Assembly (NCBI RefSeq): GCF_021155775.2
Contig: NC_060236.1
Span: forward strand, 24,380,238 to 24,444,237
DNA: 64,000 bases
Source: Neodiprion pinetum
Taxonomy: Eukaryota; Arthropoda; Insecta; Hymenoptera; Diprionidae
Direction of reading: 5' to 3'
Shown: positions 49,911-63,337 of the stretch, one piece after another
How positions within the stretch are numbered: position 1 is the first letter of the stretch
Layout of the letters: each line of letters opens with the position of its first letter
Program-made: the position numbers and the translations under genes
The notes under the pieces: model-generated
Database searches by the model: none
The model's input: the letters and a program-made list of their open reading frames with translations, nothing else
What the model was told of the DNA's origin: nothing

Positions 49911-49940
<30 letters not shown>
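49911..49940. repeat. (GA)n microsatellite
   Basis: About 14 GA units with one AA interruption, 104 bp after the (TCC)n run. Confidence 0.95.
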
Positions 49941-50971
49941 TCCTCGTACTCGGGGATCGGATTGCCTCGGGTCAAAGAGCCGGCCGTCGACGAAAGGTGC
50001 GCGAGCTTTTAACACCCGGCTTGTGGTCGCGAGGGTCTCGCAAGAAGACCGTTGCTGCGGTAATCCCCATGTCCACGAGCAACGGATTTCACTCGGCAGA
50101 CGGTTGTCGACGGAGTTTTTATTCAAGAGAATTTTTTTCCTTAGCTTTGGAAACAAACTATGGATGCACGTATTCATCAATTACATGAAATTCATCAAAA
50201 TTTGGTTTTACCTACGTATATCTCGATGTGTAATCAAATTTTCATAAATAAGATAAACGAATATTCACAAATAGCCAAATTTGAAATCAATGCTAAAGGG
50301 TGTTTCGTTGAGATTTTACTTCTTCATTTTTGTATAATTAAAACGCTAAGAGACACTTAATTTTCGTTAGTGTAGAGAGAGAAATATCAACAATTTCATA
50401 AAAATTGCACGATGTGTAATCGTCGAGACAGTTCTGAACAATTATTCTGTTAAATCAATTTTGCAATATTGAACCTTGGTGAAAAGAGATCAGTGTCAAA
50501 ATACACCGTGAATATATAATTAGGCTCACTTTGTTTTGCACCGCGAGATGAATTTCCGTTCTACATAAGACAGGAATTCAATTATCTGTGAACAATTGGG
50601 AGATAATTACAATTTACACATTTGCTAAATCGTTTTTACCGATGATCAATTCCGATTTCATTTATTCGGCGTGACGATCTAATTTATGTGGTTTCGATTT
50701 TGGTCTTACGCGAGAAATGGGGAAGAGAAAATCGACGGACAATTGAACGGAAATATCTCGCAATATTGGTTCTGCAAGAAGACGGAGGTGAAGTAACGGG
50801 GGTGGCGCGTAGATAGATTTTCTTTATCTTGAATACCGGTAGGACACAGTTGCGGGAAAAGTTGCAATCAGACGGTAAAATCTGGCTGAACTTTGAGAGA
50901 GGGGTAAACGGTCCCGCGAGGCTGGTGCGCTGCACCAGCGGGGTTCAGAGTTCAACTTGGTTGTTATCGCG

Positions 50972-50988
50972 CCCCCCCCCCCCCCCCC
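50972..50988. repeat. C17 homopolymer
   Basis: Seventeen consecutive C. The complementary G tract could stack as a quadruplex. Homopolymer length is prone to assembly error. Confidence 0.85.
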
Positions 50989-53900
50989 TGCTTTTCACGA
51001 AAAGGAAATAGCCCTGATTAAGGCCCCACTAGATTCCAATTAACGCCTTAATTAAATCCTCCTACAGCACTCTTAAACGCTCCCCGCGAATAACCTGCAG
51101 CCTAGAACGACGTCGAGCTTCACGACCAGCGAAGGTTCCTGGGTGTCTTGTACTTGAATATCTTTAACTAACAATAAGCCGCGTTCGCCTTCTCATGCCT
51201 CACTTTTCAGGGCACCTCATCTCCCGCATGACGTACCGTACGACTAGAGATTCGCCGTCAAATTACCGTCTATTAATTATCCAAAATTCCATACATCCCC
51301 GCGACTTGAAATTTGCAGAATTAATGCTCCTCGTAAACGTCCAATTCCGACATGCACTAAACCTCCGTGTTACATCGGCAACTTAACTGCTTCCTCCTCG
51401 ATTAACTTTACTACACGGTTCTCAAGGTATAAGTCATCTCGCAATCACACAACCAGGACGATTGTTCCGTGGTATTTTAATTACTCGCTTCGTTAAGCAT
51501 CGAAGAAATACAAATACTTTTCAGACAAGAATCCTTATACTATTTATAAATTATTCCCGAAGGATAAGCTCGGCGAGTAATCCACTTCGGTCACTTTTTG
51601 TGGTTTCGATATTATGGATTCCTCGTAAAGTTTTTATGTGAAGCTCGAACAAGCTTTGGCAAAGAAACGAACTTCGGTATATTAACTAAATCGACGGGTT
51701 GGAAAAAAAAGTACTACCGCTGTTTCGATATTGTCATACAGCCAGCCGGTTCTCGAACCTTGACGAACTTGAGATCGGATTCGAGTTGGACCTTTAACCG
51801 TTAGAAATCTGCATAGAGGTACACGTGCCCTCGTATCTCAACTCTAAGCAGATTGCGGAAGATCCTATCCTTCTTATCATAATCTCTTTTTCACTTACAC
51901 CCTTTATCCTGCACGTTTTTCCCACTCTTTATTATCCTTTCCAACTCCCCGGTGTATTTAAATCCCCTCGTGAATGGAACCGGGCGCGTGACACTGTGTT
52001 AATTTAAGCAGGCGACCTCACTGATTGCGAATACACGTACACTGCACGACATTGGTATGCGTGACTGCTGAATACGGTTAGAATAAGAACGGGGAAGGTG
52101 GAAGAGTGGGTTGAAAGAGTATAAGCTTCAGGGTGTGGAGTCTCCGACTACGGACCATTAACTGACTGAACTGATATCTCCAACCCTCGGCGACTCCCGT
52201 TTTCGTCCTGTTCAGTCCCCCCTGATCTTCCCTGAGATAACCGGAACGACTCCTGATCTTCACACCGGAACGCCAGTGTAGCTCTGCTGCCTATGAAGTA
52301 CTCGCCATTTTTCACACATGTAGATTCGAGTTTACTTTTCCCTGACAAGGTTTCCGAGGGGGCGAGGAGATGTATGCATGTCGTATCGACTACAAACGCG
52401 ACTTTCAGGGGTGCTAAAGCGCGAATGTGATTCGAGATCAGTTTAATCCCCTTCGGTACACTGTTGTAGTTTATTTCGGATATTTGATTAACTCTCTTTA
52501 CCGTCGAGGGCGTTTCAGTTTTCGTTTGAAATCAATGAGGCTGCAATTCACGATGATTAGCAGCGTTCGGTGAAAATGTATTTCATTTTATCGGGTTTCA
52601 TGGATTTCATAATAAAGCTACGGATTCCATCAGAAAGCTTTATGATGTTTCTGAGAACTTGATTACGCGTAAATTCAGGAGATTTCATCGCGGTTTAGCT
52701 TCGCCGTAACAAACACGTGTGCAATATCTTGTTATCGGTTAAAGCGAAAGGGTTTTTCAAACAAAACTGTCACTGGTTCTAAGAAGGTCAAACATGTACT
52801 TGAAGGTGATCTAATGTACCACATTAAATAACTCAACGTCACGTATTATATTCTCAGTGTAGGAATTATAGCCTCACGTGTATTAAATACACTTTTAGCT
52901 TGAAATCAACCATTTTGCGGTATGCCTTATATATTCACGCTTCAAGATTTCGGTAAGATTGCAAGTGTCCTTACATGGCTTTGAACAACTTTACATAGCT
53001 TTGAGTATCTACGGGACTTGAAACGACCTTAAAGAACGTGATAACATTTCAAGTGACTTCAATTAGTGCCCGAAAGTGACTGAGAAAAGACGTTCGTGGC
53101 GAAAAGTCGTACAGTCGGAATCAGGAACGGTCGAGTTCTCGACTTTTCTGGCTATCGTGCTAGACCTTGAAGATTATACCTATTGACAACTGAATCGCAC
53201 GCTAACCTGAACACCGAGGTTGTAGACGTGACGTATAGCGTACCATGACACAAATGAACAAGAGAGACTCCGCGTGCCGTGAATCGACGCAGTTGAAAAT
53301 GAAGATCAAAGATAGTAGAAGAGCGAGAGGAAGTCGGAGAGATTCGGAGATACTTTGATCGTGTCTTGCCTGAGGCCGGCGAAGCGAAGCGATGCGCCCC
53401 TTGAATTTAGGAATAAGAAATCTATCTCCCGATACGATGGTGATAAAATCAGTTGAAGCCTGGTTCGGCCTCGCCGAGGAACGCGAGGAACGCACCCGAC
53501 CAAGTCCCACGGCTTCGATCGCCTCGTCGTTTGAATATTCGAAACTTTAATGCGTTGCACTTATACCCACCCACCTAACCTAGGTATGCCTATACCTTGC
53601 AGGTATTGTACCTATTCTACGTGCGGGGCAAGATCGGATGGAAATAAGTAGCTGTCATTCCTGCATCGAGTGGTCCGATCGATTATTTAGGTATACCTAC
53701 ATGTAAGTCATCGGATTCTACGTACCAACGTCATTTCGTATTTATCCATTACGTTATGCAGCTCGAGAGGTAAACTAGAAACGTAACTTGGTGCACTGGC
53801 ACTGAAGTAGGCGAACTGGGAGTCACCTGCTATCAGAATACATGGACGTACATGGACACCTCTCGAGTAGCGTTATCATTGACGTGGCTCACTCACTGTG

Positions 53901-56900
53901 CACCCTTTTGAACAATCTCTCAAATCCACTCTACGGTAACCGCGACATACGAGTGGAAAATATTTTGTAATATGCGGCAGTGAATATTCTTTTCAACGAA
54001 TTCCAGAAACATGTGCAAAATTGAATCAGATGTTTGATCACGCTATCAACGCGATATTCACGAATAATTAAACCAGTACGCTCAGTGTAAGTTGAATGAT
54101 GTGAAAAGGGGAATTCGATAAACTTTCAAGTTTTTCTTCGTAGGTACTAAAACTGTCTTGAGGTCGTTGTTTTGAAGACGGCGTCATGAAACTTTATTAC
54201 CTGAACAAAGTAACGATTCTTGACGTTGACACCATAGTTTCGGGTGTGTAAAAGTGGTTCTTCCACCGCATCTGTGGAACCGTCGTAGAAATCAGCTACC
54301 AACTGTTTAAACTTGAAATCCTTTCCGCAGACAAAACGATCGGATGGTCAAAAATTGTGTAAACCTTTGCGCTGCCACCTTCATCCCAATTTTGTTTGCC
54401 GCGAGATCAGGTACGCTGAGTGGTTGGTCGGGCAAAGAACCAGCGAGGGGATACCGGTTCGACCGGCTCTCTCACCGCTACGGGAGGTCGGGTCTACCAG
54501 ACAGAGTGGAGGACGTAATACTCCTTTTTTCCCTTCTCATCTTTCTCGCTCCTTCTCTCTTGTTCCCTTCGATGCTCCGAAGGCTCCCGCTGAGACAAAG
54601 GAATCGAATATAACGCCAGGCGCTGCCCTGTAGTGGCTGTCCTAAAGCAGGGTTCACACTTCGAGAAACGACAATGAGTCGTTGAAATTTATCCACACTG
54701 TCAGTTGTTCTCTCGTCTCTTTGGATGAAAGATGAAATTAACGCTTTCAGAGCAGTCATGTATACTCGTACTACGATTGTGGCGGTGGGGAATTGGTAGA
54801 CGGCGGTGAGAGGTAATCGAGATATCCATTTTTTTCTCGAAATGGTCGTCTGATGAATACCCATAATCCAATGAACACTTTTTTAAAAGTTATTGATAAA
54901 TAATCTACTGCCTTTCATATCTATTCATCTAATATTGTTATTTATTCTCTCTTTACTCTGTCAAATGGATAATTACGGTAGTGTGACTAATATTTGGCCG
55001 TAAAAGTTTTTGTTTGGTAATCCAGTCTAGCATAAAATAAGTAACATGTTTTGATGTATCGAAACAATGGAAATGAAAAGGTACAGCATCGGAAGCTCTG
55101 TGAGTTATAGTTTGTTCAACATCTACTTCAATTTTGAAGATCATATGTTGGTTGTTAGTTCAAATGTTCAGATCTCTATGCTTTGGAAATATTTAACATC
55201 GATCGCGATTTAATATTTTGGATACCAATAACATGTCTGCTGTCTTTGACAGTATAACGTAGTTTTGATAGTGGAACCATCTCCTACGTATTTTTCCTTC
55301 TTCTATTATTCATTGATGATTATACGGAAAGTCCATTCAGCTCATGATGGGCACATTTATTTTCATTCGTGTGTTTATCGTTATTATAGATGTTGTGATG
55401 GATTTTAAGTTAATAATGGCATCCTATTTTACTGGAATTCAACTCGATTACTGCTGAAAAAATCTGGGATCGACGTTAACAATAATTCACCCGCAAATTC
55501 AGTGCGTACGATTCTCATAGTAAGGTTGTGGTATAGTTCCTAATAGTTCCAGTGTGAGTAAAATATGCCATTACCGCTAAATTCTACGGTTTACGATTTG
55601 TGAACAGTGATGGCCGAGTTAATGGAGAAAATTGTTTTCCATTTGTGGTCCGATCAAAGAAACATTAACCTTTGCGAATAATGGCGTGTCGGGTCTCTGG
55701 GATTGTCTCTACACCCGCGAAAAATTATTTTCACAACAAATTCAAACTTGGCTCGTTTACGGGACTTGCGGTCAACGGACATTTGATCTCAAGATATGAT
55801 TTTTATGATTAAAGGCTTGGGCAAGAGTGCAAGTTGGTTAGAATTTACAAATGGTGGCGTCAACTTGAACCACTGCTATACGTGTAAGAGGATTCGGGTG
55901 TTTCTGGTAGAATTATTCACATGAGAAAAGGGCATTAGTCGAGGAATGAAATGGTCGTTTAGTGAAACACCCACCCATGTGCACACACGTACGTCTAGGC
56001 AGATCAAAATACGCCAAGACGTCCGTAGTGTTGGTGAAAAGATCTAACGGTACGATAGAGTAGAAAGCAGAGATGGTGACGTGATGGAGCAGGGAGAGAG
56101 GAGAGTGTATAGTGGGTACGATAAGCCAAGAGCGTCGTGAATACAGATGGACAGAGGATAGGAGGGACTAGATACCCACTCCTTCCCTCTCCGTTGACCC
56201 TAGGGATCAGCTTCGTCTTCGGTTGACTTTTGTCCGCTATACCGTATCATATACTAACCGAGAGAAAGATAGAGTTCACTGAGATAGGAAGGTGTAAAGG
56301 AGAGCAACGATCGGATGTAATGCTTGGAAGTTCTCTGATTCCGCATTTGAAAGCTCGCTTTCATTGCCGTGTTCTACGAAGGAATTACAACAAACTGTAG
56401 CTGAGGAATTCGAATAATGTCTAATTCAAGGTACTCTGGACAGTGTAAGATTTAACGTAACCAAGTTGCTTGTTTCCCTGAGGAAAAGTTAAATGGCGTC
56501 GCGTTGTGTAATCAATCTTACGCAAAAAGCAGTGAACGCTGCTTTTCTACAAATTATCTTGTACAACATAAAAACAGCTTCACAATTTGTATAGTTTTCG
56601 AGATATTCTGGTAAGAGTGTTTGAAAAAATCAAACCGGATGAGGGACCTTTTAGAATTTTGCTACTGAGTTTCGGTTTCACGAGGTTCCGTTTGAGGCTA
56701 AAAATTAACTTTTGAAGGGTACGTAGGAAAAAAAAAAACCCCTATTGTACACACTGGAATTTGTGCAAGGCTTATAATAAATTTCACAACAATTTGGTGT
56801 GTTCAATTGTACATGATTTTTTTTTTAATTTCCGAACACGGCGATGATCAGATTTAGAGTCTCGTCACCAACGCCCCGCGGGGCGTATCTTCCTAGATCC

Positions 56901-59900
56901 TCTGCTTATATTACCGGTTTGTTTATGTCTGGCTCGTTGGCTCCGATATGCAGTCACGCAATGCAATCTCGAAGAGCCCAAGAGAGTAACCATGTGTGAG
57001 AAAACAGTTCCACGCAAGTATGCATTAACAGTTCAAAGACTTGTTGACTTTTTCGAAACTTTCTACACGCATGAAAACGTATCGGTTTCCAAGGTGTTTC
57101 ATTTTTACCCATGCATATTTATACCTATTTATAAACTCAAATTCTGACGAAGGTCCCACTGCTCCAACTGTTGTACGACCCCGGGTACCTTTGGTACGAC
57201 AAAGACATTTGTAAGAGTTATTTTTGTTGTTTGTTTAACGCATTACACGATTCGCCCAAAGTTCTCGTTCCAGCGTAGTGTGTTTGACCGATTAGGAATT
57301 CAGTTTCACTTTTATAGAGTTTGTGTGTATTTCAGCGTCTAGACTAGCCGAAGTAGCTAGTGCTGAGTATCTGTCCTTAGAGGTCGTCGTCACTGTCGTT
57401 GGCGTCAGTCAATTTATTTAGACACGCATAGGTACTTTCACAGCCAGCTGTCCGGGCCGAGAAACATCACGGCTAAAGTGCTTAAACGTCGATATTACGT
57501 CGCTTCAATGCCATTCCTCCTCGTATTTTCCGAGGGGTCTATAAGAGAAAAGCTAGAGACGAAGTCAGAGAGCAAGAGAACAACGACGAGTGGTAGAAAT
57601 GTCGGCTATACCACTTCGCTTCAGTGTGTAGACGTCGCAGTCGACTGTCGATGGAATGGGGGAGACAGCTCTTATTTGAAACCAATCGAAAATTGATGCT
57701 CTAAGAGCTTATAGTACCAAATTGTTCAGTGTTCATATTGTCAATGCGAAATGCTCGGGCGTATTACTACAGGGATAAATCGAGAAATTCGAAAAGGGGG
57801 AAGAAAAATATGAGATGATGTGTACAGGGTTACAAGGTATTCAAGGTATTCGGGACTCTTCGAATTGTGACAATTCGTCAGTAAACCCTTCGTTTTCTTA
57901 GGCTTCGTGAGTTTCAACAGTTGCTAATGCCAAGTCTAGAGTTGAACTGAAAGCTATCTAGAATGCAAGAAAAAAAAATGGCTTGAAATGAAAAATAAGG
58001 GTTTCGGAGGCACTATCATATTCCGTCTCCATTTTTTATGTTCTCAGAATCTGGTCTTTGCCTTATGAGCGTTGACGTGTCTCGCCAGACTCTTGCTTTC
58101 TTTGTTGATTTATCTTTACGAATCACGAACGTGCAACCGGTGTCTAAACGATGTCATTCATAGGTACATACATAGAATCTGTCTCAAACCAAGAATTATT
58201 GGAATCGTTTTTCGCGACAATTCAAGTGACAATTACCAGTAAACAGTGAGGATTACGAAAACAAAAGAGTGGGAATATACAGAAAGAATTTTTTCACCAT
58301 ATTTAGCACGATTGGAAAATTGTTCTAGATGGGAAGTGTGAACTGAAAAGTATCCTAACAGTGATTTAAGGTGACATTCAACGTCTCATTGATTTCTTTA
58401 AACATCGGTTAGCGATGTCGGCTGTTGATAATTTGAGCATAAATGTACACGGTACGCTGTTAGAGATAATTATTTAGAACGCACGAGTAGTGAGCTCATC
58501 TTGTGCAGTTCACTTCATACCCAACTGTAATCAGTATCTGAAACGAACTTTAAAAGCACCAAATATATGCAACATACCGGATGTGTATTGTGTAAATAAA
58601 GCAAAGTCAGTTTTGAACTGTACGTGTAATACTGTGCGAGGACTCTAAGCTTTGGTTGTCTGATTCCTGAACAGTCTTAGGTTCGCGTTCCACAGATTGC
58701 ATCATACAAGGTCAGATTTTGGTATGGTAGAACATTTGGGTCTGCAGTAAAAAAAAATTTGTAGATACCCTTAAAATTTTATGCGAATTTCCCCCCGAGG
58801 TAAAATTGTGCACTGATATAACTTCATGGTATATATTGCGAATGGTTGTTCCTACGTCGTGCGGAGTAACCATATAAATCTTGTAGCTTATAAAACTTCC
58901 TACGCAACTGTTCGTTAGCGAAATGATTTTTCTAATGACGATTTTTGAGATAAAACTATCCAAAGAAGTTAATTGAATTGATTAATTTTCCCTCGAGTTG
59001 AAAGTCTGATGTGTAAACATCTCAGCATATTTTTTCAGGGAAATAAGAGCCTGGTAAATGCGTTTTTTGAATTCACAGTAGGTTGAAAATGCTCCAAATT
59101 GCAAATATTCAGTTTCAAGATTTTGTAAAAATCATTCAAAATTCACCCCGTTAATTTGGTTGGGTATCTTATGCTCGTAAAATCACAATTTGATAGGCAA
59201 ATCGATTTTTTTTTTTTTTTTTCAAATAGCCATAAACAGTTTCCCGACAGGCAATCAACTCATTGTTCGACATTCTCTTTTTTCGTGACGAAAATTGAAC
59301 GATTGACGGCAGTAGAATTGAAATATCATCTTTTTGTTTTGATCAAAACTCAAAAAAAGAGTCACAACTCAAATATTTTATTTCTTTGGTCTGAATTAAT
59401 GGAGTAAAAAGTGAGTGTAACTACAGAAAGAAAGAAAACTAACTTGAAAGAAAGAATAAGAAAATTGGAGACGATGATGAGAGATAGATTCAGCAAAACG
59501 AGCATGCTTCTGGTGTGTGACTTATCCACCTGTAAGTAATTCGCGGTAAACCAAGCCGCGTCAGCTTCGGCGCTCCAGCAAAGCCACAAACGTGTCAAAT
59601 ACAGAATCCATGAAATTTCACAGTGAAGTGGAAATGGAAATGGCAAAGAGACGGGGAGATGAAGAGAGGGAGAGTGGAGAGATGAGAGGAATCGCAGAAA
59701 GACCATAACGGCCGCCTCTAATAACAACTTATGGTCCATTATCACGACTGATTCGATGATTCGTCGTGGCTCAGGGGATTCGGGGATTCGGGGTGCCGAG
59801 GGGCGGCGTGAAAGGGGAGGACGAACTTCCATGCGGGCAGAATAAATCATTACCGTTCATTTAATCACAATGGCTTGGTCGCTCGTTTGGTCCCGGTTCG

Positions 59901-62900
59901 CGCATTGACCGAAGAATTAAGTCGCTCGCGCAAAGTCGGTCATTTTCACCGTCTGCAGCCATGCATCAAACAATTCTTGCAATTACCGCCACCCTCTGTC
60001 AACGCCTCGCCCAAATACCATAACTGTCTCCCTCGCATTCTTCGCCGGAAATAACCGTCAGCGAGGCGACAGGCTATCCGCCTCACTGATCACTCTATTC
60101 GCTAAATTTTCACTTCGGAATATTCGCGATATTCGAAGTTATCGGACAGAATTATCGCTTCGAAAACTTACAGTGATTCAAACGAACAACAAAACACGGG
60201 CTACCTACGCTGCGGTCTGTCTAGTACTATATGCCAGGATTATCCTTCAGTGGTTCATGGATTGATGAGGGTCATGGTGTCGAGAAGCAACAGCGTTAGC
60301 TACAATATTGTTTCAGAGGTTCTTGTTACGACAGCTTCGTTTTATGCTATTTTCTCCCCAGTTTCAACAATTTCGATCGAGGGTCAGCTTAGACCACGAA
60401 TTCTTGTCATTTTTACTCACTCCTCAAGTATCCAAGCTGATTGCGAGTTACTGAGATTCGAATTCGGTACTATTTCTGGACTTGCAGAGTGTAGCCCATT
60501 GTGAACGACGCACTTATTAAATCCTGCCCAATGTTATCGTGAACAAATTCCTTGGAAGAACATTCAAAATGGTGGCTCATCCTAAAATGTAATTCACGTC
60601 TTTTTCTATTCGTACATGTCACCCCATGTCCCATCCAAATGTCAGAAATTGCAACGTACTCTACATGAGTCTAATTTAGTCGCATTATCCACGAATGTTC
60701 TTGATCGTACGCGAAACGCACTACTATAGAAATCACATCCCTTGGTTCAGTAAATTTGACTCATTCGCCTAGGTACGTTAGTTAAATCTGGCTGTAGATC
60801 TCCTTACACAGCTACAGGCTTAAATTTGTGTTTGTGTCTGAGCAGCCCCTTCGTAAGGTGTAATAATTAATTTAGAGACACTCGAGTTGGAGATACTGCT
60901 GCCTACCGTACAGTTTACCGGTTCGAGCGAAGCGCGATGCGATGGGTGTCTCTCTTAACGCGATATGAAAACCCATTAATATCACTTATATTCAGCACAT
61001 GAGCTACTTACCTTCGTACTTCCTACTTCTAACTATACACGTAATGCTGTCAGGCGTCGCCCCGTTTGTTCGCAGTCCTCGTCAATTAGTTTTAGCCCCC
61101 AACTAGACGGGTGGAAGTTGAAATCTTGGCATTCACATTCCTCAATGTCATTCTCTGTGCAGCTAATATTCTCCACTCTCACATATCAGTCGGATTGCGA
61201 TAATCCTCATGACACTAATTGGGATGACGGCGAGGCGGAAGGTTCGTTATATTTCAAAAATTTCGAACACCATACGTCGTACATGTTTCAATGTTTCTGC
61301 GAAATTTCAGCGGTTTCATTTCTACTTTGTATATTTCATAGGATTTCGTTGTAGTTTACAAGATTTTATTCCATAGAACATAATCCCAATATCGATAGGT
61401 TACTTGGAGTGAATTAATGAGATATTGACAGCTGACCATGGTTCAATTCCAAATGATGCGATCGGTCGATGAAAAAATTGCCGTGGCGAGTAGGTACTGC
61501 ATACAATGTGAAAAATTTTTCTCACCGGCAGATCTTCATTCCAATGAAACACTGACGACCAGCAAACTGTTGGTAATTACAGAGGGTTGTTCAGAATTGA
61601 ATTTCGAACGACTGCCCGTCGCTAATAATCCAAATATTGAGCCACGGGACTAGAGGAACGTCCGGAGTGAGTGCTGTACACGTACATACATATAATATCC
61701 GAATACGCACGGGATTGTGCAATCCAGACATAATGGATGTTGTAAAATGTTCCGATAGTCCCGTATTCGGTAGGTGCAGGGGATGAAATTCTCTGGAGGC
61801 TCCGGCTGCACCACCGCCACACAATTTTCCCAGCGTAGCATCCAGCCCCTCGGATCAACTATTACCTCGTGAGGTAACGCGAAGTGAAATTAATGGGTCC
61901 ACCCCGATGGCGGAGGCGCGAACGAAACCCACCCTAATCTGTCAGGTAGTTATTGTTATTATTGTGACGCGGACCACCCGGCGACGGATCGAGCCGCATT
62001 GAAATCGAGTAATTTCCTATCTTGCTTCTTCCCTCTTTCTCTTTTTATCTCCTTCTCTCTTTCGCAGACACTCACACAAGCATAACGTTACCTCCCCTAG
62101 GTGTATAGACTCAATTTGTTCGGAACGAAATTCAAATTCCGCTTCGTGAAACACTTTTCCCCAGCATCCGACATTCTCCCAGCGCGAATTCAGGTTTTAA
62201 ATTCCCTGTTTTTTCTTTTTTATCGCTTTTTCGTATCATTTTTTTTTTTTCGCATGCATGGAGTCATTCACCACAGTATCTCATTCTGGATAAGCAATAA
62301 AATGCACGTTTCATCGGTTCCACCAAGTATCATTATCGTGAGATGATAATTTGCGTTGGGGTTGTCAAGGATATTTTCATCTCACTGCACGAAGAGTGAA
62401 ATTTCAATTAAACAATTAACCACCAGTACAGAAAATAAAACGAGCCATGTCAACATGCCGTACCGTCATCATGCTGGATCACTACTTTGATAATGTAGAC
62501 CCATTTACGTCGTCCTCAATACCTAACGACCAAGATACGTTTGATCGGAAATAGGAGGTGTGAGGAACTGGGTGTTTGTCTCGCGTCCCATGCGTCAGGT
62601 GGTTCCTTCAGAGGGTTTGGAGACGATAAATAAAAAATAAGAAACACGGCGATGCAGTGTAACCGTGTGGTCTACAAGCAGCTTCCTAAACGTTCAATCC
62701 ATAAAAGTCAGTGGGCTCGCGCTTAGTCGTTTGGACGAGTCGTGGGTCGGGGTCGTGGGTCAGCAGGGGTGGGTCGGCAGGGTCTCGCAAACGCCAAATA
62801 AATGGCCCTCTGGGGACCGCAGCGATACCAACTAATACTCCACGACGTCGTATATGCACCAACCCACATCCACACGTGCCGCGATATCAATATAGAAAAC

Positions 62901-63304
62901 TGAACTGGACGTGGTGCGGTTGCTTGTGTAGGAAGTCTAGTGCGAAAACCGTCCGGTCTCTGGGTGATATTGGGAGCAAGTGACTTATAGACGAAAACTG
63001 TGAGCAAGCCGAGGGTTGGAGGCTGCGGGTGCGTCCTGCGTCACTTTTCTCGGGTTACCCGCGTCGCTCCTAAACACGAGACGCACGCCGGCGTGGTTTA
63101 TGGCCAGCGTGTGACGCGAATGCGAATGCCCTGACACAATGGAAACGTAATTTTCCCATTTCCCACGTTTTCAGTGAACGTATTGCCTCCGCAGTATGTC
63201 CCTTTCTTTCGCGGAGGTGGCCGACTCACCCTGGATGACACGGGATATCCCCTATTCTCGGCATTGGCTATATTGAATTCCTGCTTCCGCCGCGACTAGA
63301 CTTA

Positions 63305-63337
63305 GACTGACTGACTGACTGACTGTCTGACTGACTG
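63305..63337. repeat. (GACT)n tandem repeat
   Basis: About eight GACT/GACTG tetramer units with one GTCT variant, the last clear simple repeat in the window. Confidence 0.9.

Noticed and set aside
51195..51386. Frame opened in phase 1 by an acceptor-like CACTTTTCAG
   Set aside because: No usable donor before the stop and no recognisable protein.
54131..54149. Plus-strand TTTTTCTTCGTAG|GTACTA
   Set aside because: The donor half is far from consensus, so it is unlikely to act as a ratchet point.
59362..59850. 162-codon minus-strand frame with hydrophobic stretches
   Set aside because: Leu/Ser/Phe bias follows from local CT/GA composition. No family resemblance, and no promoter or splice support.
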